62,000 nucleotides of DNA. Origin: Adiantum capillus-veneris (lineage: Eukaryota; Streptophyta; Polypodiopsida; Polypodiales; Pteridaceae). This document shows positions 29,450 to 42,531 of this stretch, one piece after another. Location of the stretch: NCBI GenBank assembly GCA_014529385.2, contig CM043949.1:112160477-112222476 (forward strand). Direction: 5' to 3'. Below the pieces are notes generated by a model. That model searched no databases. It was not told the DNA's origin and saw only the letters and a list, made by a program, of their open reading frames with translations. The position numbers and the translations under genes were made by a program. The first letter of the stretch is position 1, and every line of letters starts with the position of its first letter.

Positions 29450-30420
29450 AGAAATAGGAACAAACCCTATGAAAAGAAAAAAAATCAGTGGATGCTGATT
29501 CTACCCAACAGTCACTACCTGACGGTTAGTACAGGTGAAGAGTAAAAGTCAATAGTGAAAGGGAAGAGAATCTTATGCATTATTGAGTTAGAGTCAGCAA
29601 AATATCATCAACTTCAAGCATAATTCACTTGTGGACACAAGGCTTACACATGAAGTCAAGAGGGGACCACCTGGAAGACTTCTAGAAGGGAAAAGACGGA
29701 CACATATTTTTGTGGGATTTTTCTCTATTTGTTTCATTTCAAATTGGAAAATGTTTCAACAGCAAAGTTGTAAGCGTTGAGCTCATCTTTTGGCCCCTAT
29801 TTTTAAATAATTTTTGGAGCTATGGTTTGGGAGGTATGGCAAAAATGGTGGAGCCTATCTGTCCACTTGGAAAGAAGCCATGGTTATCCAACTACACACA
29901 CCAATTTCTTATAGGTTTCTATCCATTATTGTTGTATTTTCTCTTATTTTGTCAAGATTATCTCAAATATTATAAGGAAGCTCTTGGACTCAATCTATTG
30001 GGGAATGCCTCTAACTGAGGTTACTCTATAATAACACCTCTTGCTCATAATCTCTGTCCTAGTCACTCTCTTGGCTTATAAAAGGAGGCCTTCTCTTTTG
30101 TAAACAAGGACTACACTACACACACATACACACATACCCACACCTACACATACACACCCTTGTGCTACATGCTAGTAGCATGAACCCTAATCACATAATC
30201 ACAATACCATCACCATCACCATGCACAAAATGAGAACCATATCTCCACACACTTGTAATATAAAGGATTGAAGGCACGATTTCAAGAAGAAGAATGGTGG
30301 CTACACTCATGATATTCCTTGCCATCAAATCCCATCCTTCCATTATTCTTCCTTTGGTCTTGTCCCCTTGTCATCTATTGTATTTATCTTTTGCAAGCAA
30401 TCAACACACATCATATTGGT
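29450..30420 (+). mobile_element. Possible LTR with TATA box
   Basis: The stretch follows the Tat-like integrase in the same orientation and contains TATAAAAGGAGGCC at 30077-30090, then a CA/AC-rich start region and ATATAAAG. A TTGGTGCC-like word follows at about 30416. The 14-base TATA word also occurs in the solo LTR at 50.6-51.4 kb (reverse strand). LTR ends were not resolved and no partner LTR was found, so this is tentative. Confidence 0.35.
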
Positions 30421-32341
<1,921 letters not shown>

Positions 32342-32345
<4 letters not shown>

Positions 32346-33289
32346 GACATCAAACTCTGCATATGTTTTACAAAACGTAAAGAAATGACACATACTTTCA
32401 GAAAGGGAGAGAGATAGACAGATAGTTTCATCTTACAACCAAATGGTCGGAATCATCTCACATTTGAAATAAAAGATTTCAATTGAGAGAAATGTTGTAA
32501 TTCAAGACATGAATATAGATTTTGATTAAAGAAGAAGCTACACCCATTGGAATTCCTCCAAGTTACATTGACACAATCTGAACTCGGCCAGCTAGCTCTC
32601 TAGAGGCAATCTCTTTTTCTGTTTGTTGCATTACTTTACATCCACCTAGTAAGAAATAGAACTTTGAGGGATCTTTGTGCGTGGTCTCATCCACTATGTT
32701 GTGTCCGAGTTTCAGAAGGTTTCATTGCTCCCTTATTGTGACCATTGTCACAAGGTTGAGCTCTTTGTCTAATATCTCCACATCTATGATAGAATTGTTC
32801 TCCAGCCAGCCGACTCTTGATCAATAGGCACAAACTAAGAGCAGTATTCAAAAAATTGAGAGCACTTGTATCAGAAGGAGATGAAAAGTGACTATGTGCC
32901 GATCATGTACTTGGCCACCAAAGTGTCCAGTGCAACCTTGCAATGTATTCCATCCACCTCTTTGTTCGCGGGTCGCCGCGACGGACGTTCATAGCATAGC
33001 TCTCAAGCATCAACAAACAATTATCGATACAGGGGAAGCGACTCGGATTAGGCATGGAAACTCATTAGGATGTCAACCCTATTGAAGTGAACTCAAAGAG
33101 ATGAAACTACTACTCTACAAGCACATCAAATGCACTAAAGCCAAGTAATCTGCCTATGTCCTTCTACACAGCTCTACAATCATCACGCCTGTTTACCATG
33201 CAAATCATATCGGAATCGCACGAAACTTGAAGGGAAGCTACAAGGGACTATCAGGAACATATCCTATCACTGTCACAGTATTCTGGAGA
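32342..33289. other. Largely unrecognised sequence with a weak coding relic
   Basis: On the reverse strand, about 32571-32810 reads NNSIIDVEILDKELNLVTMV, a stop, then LLKLGHNIVDETTHKDPSKF and EIASRELAGRVQIVSM. It is coherent but unidentified, possibly a host-gene fragment. The rest shows no signal. Confidence 0.3.
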
Positions 33290-33878
33290 GGTACAAAGAT
33301 CGCGATCGTTCGTCCAAAATTTAGCAAAAACAGCGCGAACAGATGATCCTAATGGGTCGTTTTAGGGTCCCTAAAGCCCCTCCTAGGGTCAAAACAACAT
33401 AAAACACGCATATAGACACTCAAAACAGCGATTTAAGGCCTCAAACTCGTAATTGAAAGCCTACACCGAATCTTGAATGATTACACTTGAATGGATGAGC
33501 AAGATAAGAGGAACACAATGCAATGAACAAATCTGAATTTGGATTACCGTAGCCTCAATGGCGAAGATTACAAGTTGGAGCAGGAAGGAGCTCTTAAACG
33601 TACGCTGTATTCTCAGTTTTCCATCAAAAATATCATCTTCAAACTTACCAAAAAATGAACTTTATAGTTTAGGTCTTTACAAATGGCTTGTCCGGCCAAA
33701 ATCTCCTAAACTTCTAACTGGCTCTCTAATATACAATTTCTCCCAGAAGAATAATCATAAATCCTTTGACAAGTTCTCGGCTTAGAGATGCTTCCTTACA
33801 AAAGAATTTTACAAAGGTTTCTCATAAAAATATGATCCTTCTCTGGAAACGGCTGCTTGTTGCTTCGTTCGCCAAACA
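33290..33878 (-). mobile_element. 3' LTR (part) of the coiled-coil element
   Basis: Seen from the reverse strand, the block starts TGTTTGGCGAACG directly after a polypurine tract (33879-33893), as a 3' LTR should. It includes a GATCGCGATCG word at 33298-33308, related to the palindromes at 37.5-38.7 kb. The far end is not resolved, and no matching 5' LTR copy was recognised in the window. Confidence 0.5.
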
Positions 33879-33893
33879 CTCCCCCCTTCCTTA
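33879..33893 (-). other. Polypurine tract
   Basis: Reverse strand AAGGAAGGGGGGAG followed by TGTTTG. The 20-base stretch spanning it (33873-33892) is identical to 23131-23150 in the Gag-Pro element. Confidence 0.75.
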
Positions 33894-33976
33894 TCCTTGT
33901 ACGCCCTCGTGCATGTTCAGTGCTTTGGCCGTTGATGTGGCTCCAATGAAGCAAGTGTTGCTGAAAAGCTTCTTGT

Positions 33977-35099
33977 TCAAAGGACAGCTTCCAGGGCTTC
34001 TTGATGCTGTCTCAATGGATTTTCAGTCAACGTGTGTTGGTATGCTACGTATCGTGCCTTGAGGTCCTTTGCCATAGGATGGAAAATCCGTGAGTGAATT
34101 TCGAAGAATTCTGTGAGACGAAGGCCTCTTCGAATGTCTGCAAGTAGTGTGAGGGCAGGTACATTAGCTTGGAGTACATTGCCATCAAAATGTGTCGTGG
34201 CGGTGAATTCTGGAGATTCCAGCAGATCCCTCTGTGTCCTTCCAAGAATAGAATCCACGGATGATCGTCGCCTTCAGTGTCTTTATACACCTGGATGTAG
34301 GTGAAGATCATCCAGGCTATCTTTACTAGCATTTGACACGCCATGTCGGGGACATCCCGTAGCAAGGTGACTGTAGAATTCAGTGTGTTGATCAGGTAGG
34401 CTACTGTAGGGGGCTGCTGTGCTGTCAAGACCGGGTAATTCAGTTTTTGCGGCTCGAGCCTTTCCATGTGGTGAAATCCTTCCATGTGCGTCTTCTAGGG
34501 ACTGGGCAGAAAGTAGGATCTATTTGTATATGCTGAAGAGCGTTGTGGTAGGTAGTTAGATCCTATGGCCGTTTGTCCAACCACTTCTGCCTCCACTTTG
34601 GGTGGTCGTCGAAAAGCATCTGGGCTTCTTCCACTGTTAGTGCAATGCCTTTGTAGCCCCCATCTTTGTTTCGTGGCAAGGCTTGCCGCATCTTTTCCTT
34701 CCACAGAATTGCTTCATGGCATAGCACAGGAAATGGGAGGTACTCATGGCCAAACCCTTCCACCTGCTCTTCTGGCTGTAAGTAGGCCAAGGCCGTTGAC
34801 TCCATTATCTTCTTTTCATAGAGCATGTACTCCTTTGCTGGCCCCTCTGGCATGTCCTTAATGCTCTCATTGAGCTCATCTCTAATATCCAGATCTGGCT
34901 TAGCAAATTCATGCTCCTGTTGCCCTTGGTGTGATGTTTCAAGCAAATCAGGCACTTGTTGTCCGGGCAGCAGTTGCGGTTGACTCTAGGCTTTGTCTGC
35001 TCTGATTTTTTGTTGAAAAATCAGATCTTCTTTTTCCTTTAGCAGTGTGTCACCGATCTGCTTCTGAATCTGTAATTCGGCGCTTGCTTGAGCTAGTTG
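33977..35099 (-). pseudogene. Coiled-coil element protein, C-terminal part
   Basis: Continues from the coiled-coil segment in the same frame after a TAG/TAA near 35100 and another stop near 34990. It encodes AELQIQKQIGDTLLKEKEDL, then DIRDELNESIKDMPEGPAKE, YLPFPVLCHEAILWKEKMRQ and LTVEEAQMLFDDHPKWRQKW. After frameshifts it gives ADIRRGLRLTEFFEIHSRIF and HPMAKDLKARYVAYQHTL, ending at 33977. I recognise no family. It lies directly upstream of a polypurine tract and 3' LTR, so it belongs to a retrotransposon. No RT, protease or integrase motif is visible. Confidence 0.5.
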
Positions 35100-36474
35100 C
35101 TACTCCAACTCTTTTAGCTTTTGCTCATTTGCCGTCGTCTGGGCCACCATTCCTGATACGAGCAGCTGTCTTTGAAGCTTTTCTTGCTCTAGATCCGATT
35201 TCAGTGCCTCTATAGTGTTCACTGCTGTGGCATTGTCAGATGTGGAGACCAATGCTCCAACAGGTTCCTGATTCGCCATCAAGGTTGTCAGAGTGCTTTT
35301 GACAGTGTTGTATGAACTGTTAAGTCTCTGAAATCTTGCGCTCTCGTAAGCAAGCTGCTCCGTTGCTTTCTGTACTCTTGCCGTCAACTCTTGGCATTCC
35401 TTTTCTTTGGCGGTCAAATCTGTCCTGACGTCCACCAAATCTTTGATCAGAGACTGAGCCTGCTGTCGCTCAAGGTCTCTTTCCTCCGTTGTGACTTCTA
35501 GTCGTGCCCTCACGCTCTCTAACTCCTCTTGCCCAGATGCTTGCTTTTGTTGGGCCTCCTGTACCTGCCTTTCCTTTTCACTCAGCACCACGTGCTGGCA
35601 CTGGAACTGTCTTTCTAATTCCTTTAGAGTTTGCTTGTAATCAAAACCAGCAATGCCTGGCAGGTTCGTGGTATCTGATTGCTTCTGTAGGACGTATAAA
35701 CTTCTTTTGTGAGGTTGAAGGAGGAGGAGGTGGTTGTTTTTTGTTCGATGGAGAAGGGGGAGCAGGAGGAGATTTCGGCAAGGGAGGAGGTGGTGATTTG
35801 GGCGAGGGAGGAGGCGATGATTTAGGCGAGGGAGGAGGTGGGCTTGCTTCTTCTCGTACATGCCTCTTTTTGGAAGCATATTCCCTTCGTTGCAAAGCAG
35901 ATGCTTCCGCTTTTCTTTTCTTTAAAATCTTGATGATTCTTTGGCGGGTCAGATCCGCCGCCCGTCGCACTTCCACATTCCTCTCTCTTTGGATCTTCTT
36001 TAGCTGCTCTGCTTGGTTTGTTTCATCAACCGCATCTTTCTCCTTCGTTCCTTCAGTGGACTGCGAAGAAATGTCCACTTCTATAGCCTTTTGCTCTGCT
36101 TCTAACCTTTGCTTCTCAGCCCATATGCGAGCTGCATTTTCTATTCTTTCTTGCCTTTCCTTCTCAAATCTTCTTTTTTGTGTTTGTTGTGTTGCAGCCG
36201 CTCTAGCCTGTCTATCAGCCCGTAACTTGGTTCTTCTTTCCTCGACTCTGTGTTAAGCTTCTGCATATGCTTTTTGAAGGTCCGACTGCGGTACTGCACT
36301 TATCTCCCTCCTTTTTCTCTTGAGCGGCTTTGTGGAGTCTTCCTCCTCGCTTTCTTCAAACTCCGATGGCCCTTTGTCTTTCGACTCTTGAGATTTTCCT
36401 TCTTCATCTATCTCCGTTTTTTCTTCATCACTCGAGCTTTTGTTGGAGGCCTTTGCTGAGTGCGATGATGTCAT
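35100..36474 (-). pseudogene. Coiled-coil element protein, basic and coiled-coil core
   Basis: The segment starts with an acidic/serine stretch (SSDEEKTEIDEEGKSQESKD) and a basic patch KPLKRKRREISA, a candidate nuclear signal. It has one stop at 36253-36255, then a charged helix (RFEKERQERIENAARIWAEK), ERNVEVRRAADLTRQRIIK and a Pro/Ser/Lys array of PPSPKSPPP type near 35760-35840. After a frameshift near 35700 comes a long heptad-rich coiled coil (ELERQFQCQHVVLSEKERQV, ARLEVTTEERDLERQQAQSL, TAKEKECQELTARVQKATEQ). Such layout suits a self-assembling, Gag-like or structural protein, which is inference. Confidence 0.55.
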
Positions 36475-37560
36475 GCCAGGGGTCGTCCTTACTGAATGAG
36501 CAACCAGCTTTGCTTTCTGAATCAGGGCCGTTTGAGAACTGGCACTGGCAGATCTTCAATCATTCCCAAAGTTTGGTATGCTATTCTGGTTAGCATCGGC
36601 CCTGCGTTCATGTAGCTTTTGTTTTTTGCCGAGCTTTTCAAGTTTGTTCGACCAAGTTTTCCAAAATGTAAGAACTGTAGTCGTAGTGAATGGTTCTATT
36701 TTCGGCTGTCGCTAGAGCCATGACCACGGCAATGTGTGCAGGATTGGCTCGGTGTAGCGAGGAGGCTTTTGTACTCTGAAATGCTGAGAGATCAATCTCA
36801 TCGGCAATTCCATATCTCTGTATATCATGTCACTCTATTTGTATTTGTTTCCTTTTGCTTTGACGAATGCCTTCTCATTATCCCCTGACTTTGTCTTCGC
36901 CAACAAATCGTGTTGCCTTGGGAGGAAATGCATAGCTTCGTTGATGATTTCTTTCATGATCTTTACTTTCACCTTCGATCCATCCTTGTGTGTGAGCATT
37001 GCCTGCCCATCATATTGTATCAAGCTCATGAGCTCATGGGCCCTCATGTAATCTGTTCCCCATGGCTGTAATCTGAAAAATTGCTCCAAGTGCACAGCTC
37101 GCACTGCCTCTATTACCTCCGGCCTTCGGTGGAGGTTCCATATCTCATGGCATGATAGTTGTCTTTACCATGTCACCATCGACATCCTTAAACTTCGAGA
37201 TGAATACGTGGGTAGGGATCTGAGGTAGTATTTCATCCGAGATGTGAGCCTTTTCATTTGTAGCGATCTCCTCCACTTCATATGGTGCTACCGTCCACTG
37301 CCTTTCTTTCTTTTGGTGGCGAGGCATTCTGTGTCAGGAGAATCACAAGCTGTCAGGATTTTCCTTTCGCCATCAATCGCATTTAGACTTTCAGTAAGAA
37401 AACAGTTCAAAAGGTAAAATTGATCATAACCTGAACAAATTTCATCCAATCTTGTCCATATTTCACCAGTGGGACTAGGAAGACTAGAGCTATGACTGAT
37501 TAAAATCTGAGCCAATTCTGGATCTAAGGTACACCGATTGCGATTGTAGTACAGAGGCCA
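36475..37560 (-). pseudogene. Coiled-coil element protein, N-terminal part
   Basis: The frame can be followed from about 37545 (NRCTLDPELAQILISHSSSL, GEIWTRLDEICSGYDQFYLL) through HISDEILPQIPTHVFISKFK, a stop near 37145, AVHLEQFFRLQPWGTDYMRA and VKVKIMKEIINEAMHFLPRQ. In a shifted frame it continues RYGIADEIDLSAFQSTKASS, NRTIHYDYSSYILENLVEQ and MNAGPMLTRIAYQTLGMIED. The last portion is reminiscent of putative plant transposon/Gag-like proteins, but not enough to name a domain. At least four breaks disable it. Together with the two parts to its left the ancestral protein would exceed 1,000 residues. Confidence 0.5.
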
Positions 37561-38673
37561 AAATTAGATTTGATCACATGAATGGGTTGCTGATAGTTGG
37601 AGGGTCATTTTGGTCCACTCTGTGTTTCATTTGAACCAATTTTGAGTTTATAGGTCCCAATTTTGGGTTACAAGGGAGTTTTGGACTAGACTTTGTCTTT
37701 TCATGAGTTTTTGATGTCCAAATGGCTTGAAACTTGGTTGGTGACTTGAACAAGATGTATAGAAGGGATCTGTTAGGTTTTGGTCAAAATTTGATGATGA
37801 GGTACACCGATCGCGATCGTAGTACCTGAGCTTTTTTTGGTGAAAACTAGATGGTCATGGACCCCTATGCCTGCCTAGCCCACTAATGATTTATTTCCAA
37901 GTTTGGACTTAAAATGAACAAATTAGAGCAATTTTCCACTGTTTGACCTTATTTTACTAAGTCTAACCATATTGGGTTTTCCTGATGAAATTTGGTTGGA
38001 GCCTGGAGTTAGTTGAAGTTCATTTTAGAGCTTCCACTGCTTCCATGATGTGTTGCTACTAGCAGCCTACTCCACTGCCTGATTTTGACTTGATCAGGCA
38101 CTTTATACCCCGTCTTGGGAGATTTTCCAAATTTGTGCATTTTTCAGGCATTCCTTGGATATCCATGTGATATTTGAACATCTTTAAGTCACCTTTTGGT
38201 CTTTGGCCTTGGTTCGGCCCCAATTCTCCCTTTGTGTGGTCATTCGAGACTGAAATGATTATATATGTACCTGTAGGAGATTCTGACATCCATTCAAGGT
38301 TTTCTACAACTGTTCTGACTCTTAGTCGGACAGGTATGCCCTTCAAACTATCCATCATTATTTTTAACCGGGTTTTGGTAGTTGTAGGTCAAATTTTCCC
38401 GTTTCGGTTGTGTTTGACAAATTAGGCCCATTCCATGAGTAAAATTTGTGCATTTTACTTGAAAATTCAAGAGAGTGTGTTTTTAATTGAGTTCCAAGCC
38501 TGGGCCAAATCAAAAGTTGCAAAACCTACACTGGGGGCACCGATCGGGATCGTACCACAGAGGCCAAAATTAATTTTGACACCTGCAGATTGTAGGTGAG
38601 GCTGAGGGGAGGTTTTTTGCATATTCTGTCCCAAATTTTGTCAGTGAGGTACACCGATCGCGATCGGTGTACC
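37528..38673. repeat. LTR/leader-like region with repeated CGATCGCGATCG palindromes
   Basis: Motif copies lie at 37535-37546 (CGATTGCGATTG), 37808-37819 (exact), 38541-38552 (CGATCGGGATCG) and 38656-38667 (exact). Each sits in a wider GGTACACC...GTAC context, and two are followed by AGAGGCCAAAATTA. The last is part of a perfect 26-bp palindrome, 38648-38673. Intervening sequence is non-coding. In reverse orientation this lies upstream of the coiled-coil protein, so it may be its LTR end or leader. Confidence 0.6.
38669..38673. other. Target-site duplication, left (GTACC)
   Basis: GTACC precedes the Copia LTR at 38674 and is repeated at 43821-43825. Confidence 0.93.
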
Positions 38674-38865
38674 TGAAGGAGTACGAGCGGAAGTGCGATG
38701 CGAGAGAGAGTGCGAGAAGAAGAGCACGACGATATGGTGAACTCGCTCTACTGTAATGTGTAGAGCATAGTGAGTTCTTATTAGGTTTTTACAAAAGAAT
38801 ATGTGTACATACCTGGCGGCCCGCCCACTTACTTGGGCGACCACATTGGGATTTATACCCCAACA
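38674..38865 (-). repeat. Copia 3' LTR
   Basis: 192 bp. On the reverse strand it starts TGTTGGGGTATAAATCCC, placing a TATAAA within the first 15 bases, and ends CTCCTTCA. Confidence 0.95.
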
Positions 38866-38880
38866 ACCTCCCACTTAAAG
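38866..38880 (-). other. Copia polypurine tract
   Basis: Reverse strand CTTTAAGTGGGAGGT abuts the 3' LTR; AAGTGGGAGGT is the classical plant Copia form. Confidence 0.9.
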
Positions 38881-38954
38881 TCCAATGTGGTACTTTAAGT
38901 GTGAGAGAAGCTACTATACAAGCTAATATACAAGAGACGCAGAGAAGTGATGTA

Positions 38955-39521
38955 CTACCCTACACCTAACTGCTTGCGAAAATGCGCAAAGCTCTCTGAG
39001 GGAAGTCCTTTTGTAAGTAGATCAGCAGGATTTTCTGTGGTGTGAACTTTGACAAGCTGAAGTTGCTTATCCTCGAGCATTTCCCTGATGAAATGATACT
39101 TCACATCCACATGCTTTGTCTTTGAGTGATAAAATGGATTGCGAGCCAATTGTATAGCACTTTGACTATCACAATATAACACAGACATCTCTTCTTTGAT
39201 TCCCAAATCTGTTACTATTCGATTAATCCAAATTTATTCTTTGCATGCCTCTGATGCTGCAACATATTCAGCCTCTGTAGTAGACTGAGTAACACAATCT
39301 TGTAATCTAGAACGCCATGATACTGATCCACCAGCCAATGTAAAGACATACCCAGACGTAGACCTTCGGTTATCTAAGTCACCTGCATAATCTGAGTCCG
39401 TAAAACCCTTTACACTTAGCTCCTGACTCCCATAGCATATACACATACTCTTTGTAGCTTTCAGGTATCTCAATATTCCTTTCACTGCCTCCCAATGTTT
39501 CTTGCCTGGGTTTGACATGTA
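38955..39521 (-). pseudogene. Copia RNase H
   Basis: Follows RT in frame after a TGA at 39522-39524. It encodes GKKHWEAVKGILRYLKATKS, GFTDSDYAGDLDNRRSTSGY, VTQSTTEAEYVAASEACKE, and after a TAA at 39234-39236 SVLYCDSQSAIQLARNPFYH and KTKHVDVKYHFIREML. The active-site acids (Asp in SDYAGD, Glu in EAEY, Asp in CDSQ) are intact. It would remove RNA from RNA-DNA hybrids during reverse transcription. Two nonsense codons are the only damage seen. Confidence 0.92.
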
Positions 39522-39524
39522 TCA

Positions 39525-40410
39525 ACTTACTACTCCCACTGCAAATGCAATGTCTGGGCAAGTAGCAATCATTGCATACATCAAACTACCCACTGCAGAT
39601 GCATATGGAATCTTATCCATTTCAGCCTGTTCTTCCTCAGACACAGGACAATCTTGTTTGCTAAGTTTCACATATGGTGGCAATGGAACACTCAGTGCCT
39701 TTCCCTTCTCCATATTGAAACGTTGCAAAACCTTGTCAATATACTTTGTTTGAGATAACCAAATCAACTTCTTTGGCCTGTCTCTCTCAATGCGCATACC
39801 AAGTATATGACTTGCCTCACCCATGTCTTTCATGTCAAACGATTTTTCCATCTTTGACTTCAAAGCTGAAATTTCTTCCAAGTGCTTGCCAGCAATCAAC
39901 ATGTCATCCACATACAAAATAAGGATCAGCCAACTACCATCCTTAGCCTTCTTTGTATATAGACAGTGATCGAACTCACTACGTTTGTAGCCTTGAGAAA
40001 GCATAAACTTGTGGAATTTATGGTACCATGCCCTCGGTGATTGTTTTAAGCCATAAAGACTCTTTAACAACTGGCATACCCAATATTCCTTGCCTTTCTC
40101 AACAAACCCTTCTGGCTGCTGCATGTAAATTTCCACATCTAAATCACCATGCAAGAACGCTGTCTTGACATCCATTTGGTGCAACACCAAATCTAATATG
40201 GCAACCAATGCAAGAAAACATCTCAATGTAGTCATCTTGACCACCGGAGAGAATACTTCATCAAAGTCAATGCCTTGTTCTTGCTTAAAGCCCTTGGCAA
40301 CAAGCCTTGCTTTGTACTTTGGCTGACTATCATGAGCGGTGATCTTATACCTGTAAACCCATTTACAAGGTAGAGCCTTTTTGCCCTGTGGTAATTTAAC
40401 TAGCTTCCAT
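39525..40410 (-). pseudogene. Copia reverse transcriptase
   Basis: The frame begins near 40410 with TWKLVKLPQGKKALPCKWVY and FKQEQGIDFDEVFSPVVKM. It continues with QMDVKTAFLHGDLDVEIYMQ, SLYGLKQSPRAWYHKF and the catalytic LILYVDDMLIAGK. RT motifs are complete from the first conserved block on, and the frame is open to a TGA at 39522-39524 (probably CGA to TGA). The start is abnormal: about a hundred linker codons that normally follow integrase are missing, and the frame differs from that of integrase. Confidence 0.93.
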
Positions 40411-40434
40411 GTCTTTCACCAGAATTACCATAGC

Positions 40435-41895
40435 CTAGAAAGATGCACTTTCTACTTTTTGGCTCAAGTTTGTTCCTAAATTCCTTAGAACGTGAGTATA
40501 TGCCTCACAGCCAAAGACTCTGAGATGCTTGTATGAGGGCATTTTGCCTGACCATACCATCTCTGGCACTGAATCCTTCTGCAAAACCTTGCTAGGAGAT
40601 CTATTTACAAGATGAACAGTTGTTGATACAGCTTCATCCCAAAACCCATTTGGCAGTTGTGCATTAGGCAACATACTTCTGACCTTCTCTTGTATGGTCC
40701 TATTCATCCTCTCAGCAACACCATTTTGAGGAGGATTGTAAGGAGCAGTAAGTTCACGTTTTATACCTTTTGACTCACAAAAGTCCTGAAAGGCCTTTGA
40801 AACATACTCTCCACCATTGTCAGTGCGTAAGCATTTAAGCTTCTTGCCACTCTGATTCTCCACAAGTGTCACAAACGTTTTGAAAACACTAAACGCTTCA
40901 TCCTTGTGCTTGAGAAAGTAAACCCATACTTTTCTCGAGTAATCATCTATAAATGTCATAAAGTAAGAATCTCCCCCTAGAGATAGGTTAGGCATAGCTC
41001 CACACAAATCACTATGAACAAGTGCCAACTCTGTATCTCTTCTACTGCTTCTATGCTTATGTGGCTGCTGTGTTTGCGTACCATACAGACAATGTTCACA
41101 GAATTCAAAATCATTAAATGAAAAGCCAGGCAAATAACCAGAACAAGACAAGATTTCCATTCCCTTCTTGGACATATGTCCTAATAAGCTATGCCACAAA
41201 GAAACGTTCGGCTGCTCGGTTACATTGATTACATTTTTAGAGACATTTGATACATAAATCATGTAAAGTCCTCCAGACTTTACTCCATGTGCTACTGTCA
41301 TAGAACCCTTGGATATCTTCCACATGTTCTGTCCAAAAATGGTGACGTAGCCAGCATCATCAAGTAAACCTATGCTGATCAAGCTCTTTGTAATTGCGGG
41401 AACATGTCTCACATTCTTCAGCGTGAAAGAAGAGCCATTCTGAAACTTCAATTGAACATCTCCAACACCTAAGATCTCACATGTCTGCCCATTGCCTAGC
41501 CGAACATGATCTTTAGTGGTCACATAAGAGGTAAACCACTCCTTGTTTGGAGACACATGAAGTGATGCCCCTGAGTCTATAATCCAGTCACTCAGTGCAT
41601 TTCCATCAGATGCTGTAAGAAGAGCTGAGTCCATTGTATTCTTCAAGAAGTAGATGTCTCCTAACACTAGAGTGTCATCCTCTGCAACAGTGTTTGTCAC
41701 ATTTATTTCTTGAATCTTCACTGAGGACTTGTTCTTCTCACCATGGTCTTCAGCTTTCTCTTTGCCTTTTTCTACTTTCCATTCTCTGCAGTCTCTTTTC
41801 ATGTGACCCTTCTTGCCACAATGGTAGCATTCTATGTCACTCTTGCCTTTAGCACTGCGGGACTTGCTACGAGACTGATTCCTCTTTCCACCTTT
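40435..41895 (-). pseudogene. Copia zinc knuckle, protease and integrase
   Basis: One open frame carries three parts. The first is a nucleocapsid knuckle CYHCGKKGHMKRDC. The second is a retropepsin with SDWIIDSGASLHVSPNKEW (DSG active site). The third is integrase: zinc-binding LWHSLLGHMSKKGMEIL and FCEHCLYG, then core residues ALVHSDLCGAM (Asp), LRTDNGGEYVS (Asp) and PQNGVAERMNRT (Glu), ending HLRVFGCEAYTH. Catalytic residues are all kept. It is separated from gag by a TAA at 41896-41898 in the same frame, and it ends by deletion at about 40420-40435, shortly after the K.ESASFLGYG motif. Confidence 0.93.
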
Positions 41896-41898
41896 TTA

Positions 41899-42531
41899 CT
41901 TTTCTTTGGTCCTTCCCCTGACAACTAAGGCTGTTCCTTTGCCTTTGTCCATTGTCTTTCTATTGGTTTCTTCAGTAAGCAGACTTCCTTCTACACCTGC
42001 TATGTTCAAACCATCTGGAGGTGCAGAATTACTCAAAGCTGTGCGAAAAGTGTCCCAACTTTCTGGCAATGTGATCAACAGGAACATAGCTCTAACAGGT
42101 TCATCAAACTTGACACCTTGAGCTGACAACTGACTATAGATTGTGTTGAATTCATTCAGATGATTGGACATAGGTGTCCCTTCTTTCATCTTCAAGTCAA
42201 CAAGCTTCTTAAGCCAGTATACCTGTGAAGCTGCACTCTGCTTCTCATAAATATCACTCAACTTTAACCATGCTTGATAAGCCGACATCTCGTCTGCTAC
42301 ATTGAAGTAAACGCTTTCTACCAAAGTCAGCATAATGGTAGAAAGTGCCAATTCATCCATTTCGCTCCATTCATCTTCATCCATATCTTCTGGTTTTATC
42401 CCCTTGAGCTTTATAGGTTTTATCTGCTTCTTTTGTACCAACACGTGCCAAATCTGCTTCTTCCACAATGGGAAATTGGTTCCATCCAGCTTCTTGATAT
42501 TGTAAAGAGCAGTGTCCTGTGATCCAACCAT
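41899..42531 (-). pseudogene. Copia gag
   Basis: Starts MVGSQDTALYNIKKLDGTNF and continues PLWKKQIWHVLV, SAYQAWLKLSDIYEKQSAAS, LVDLKMKEGTPMSNHLNEFN and LLITLPESWDTFRTALSN, the classical Copia Gag (UBN2) layout, for 211 codons to a TAA. Downstream the same frame runs directly into the zinc knuckle, so the TAA is a mutation inside one Gag-Pol frame and not a normal boundary. The start is about 1.08 kb from the primer site, a long leader for a Copia element. Confidence 0.93.

Noticed and set aside
34565-36593. Forward frames, including 250 codons at 35504-36256
   Set aside because: They lie opposite the better-supported reverse coiled-coil frames; their Gly-rich text mirrors the proline array.
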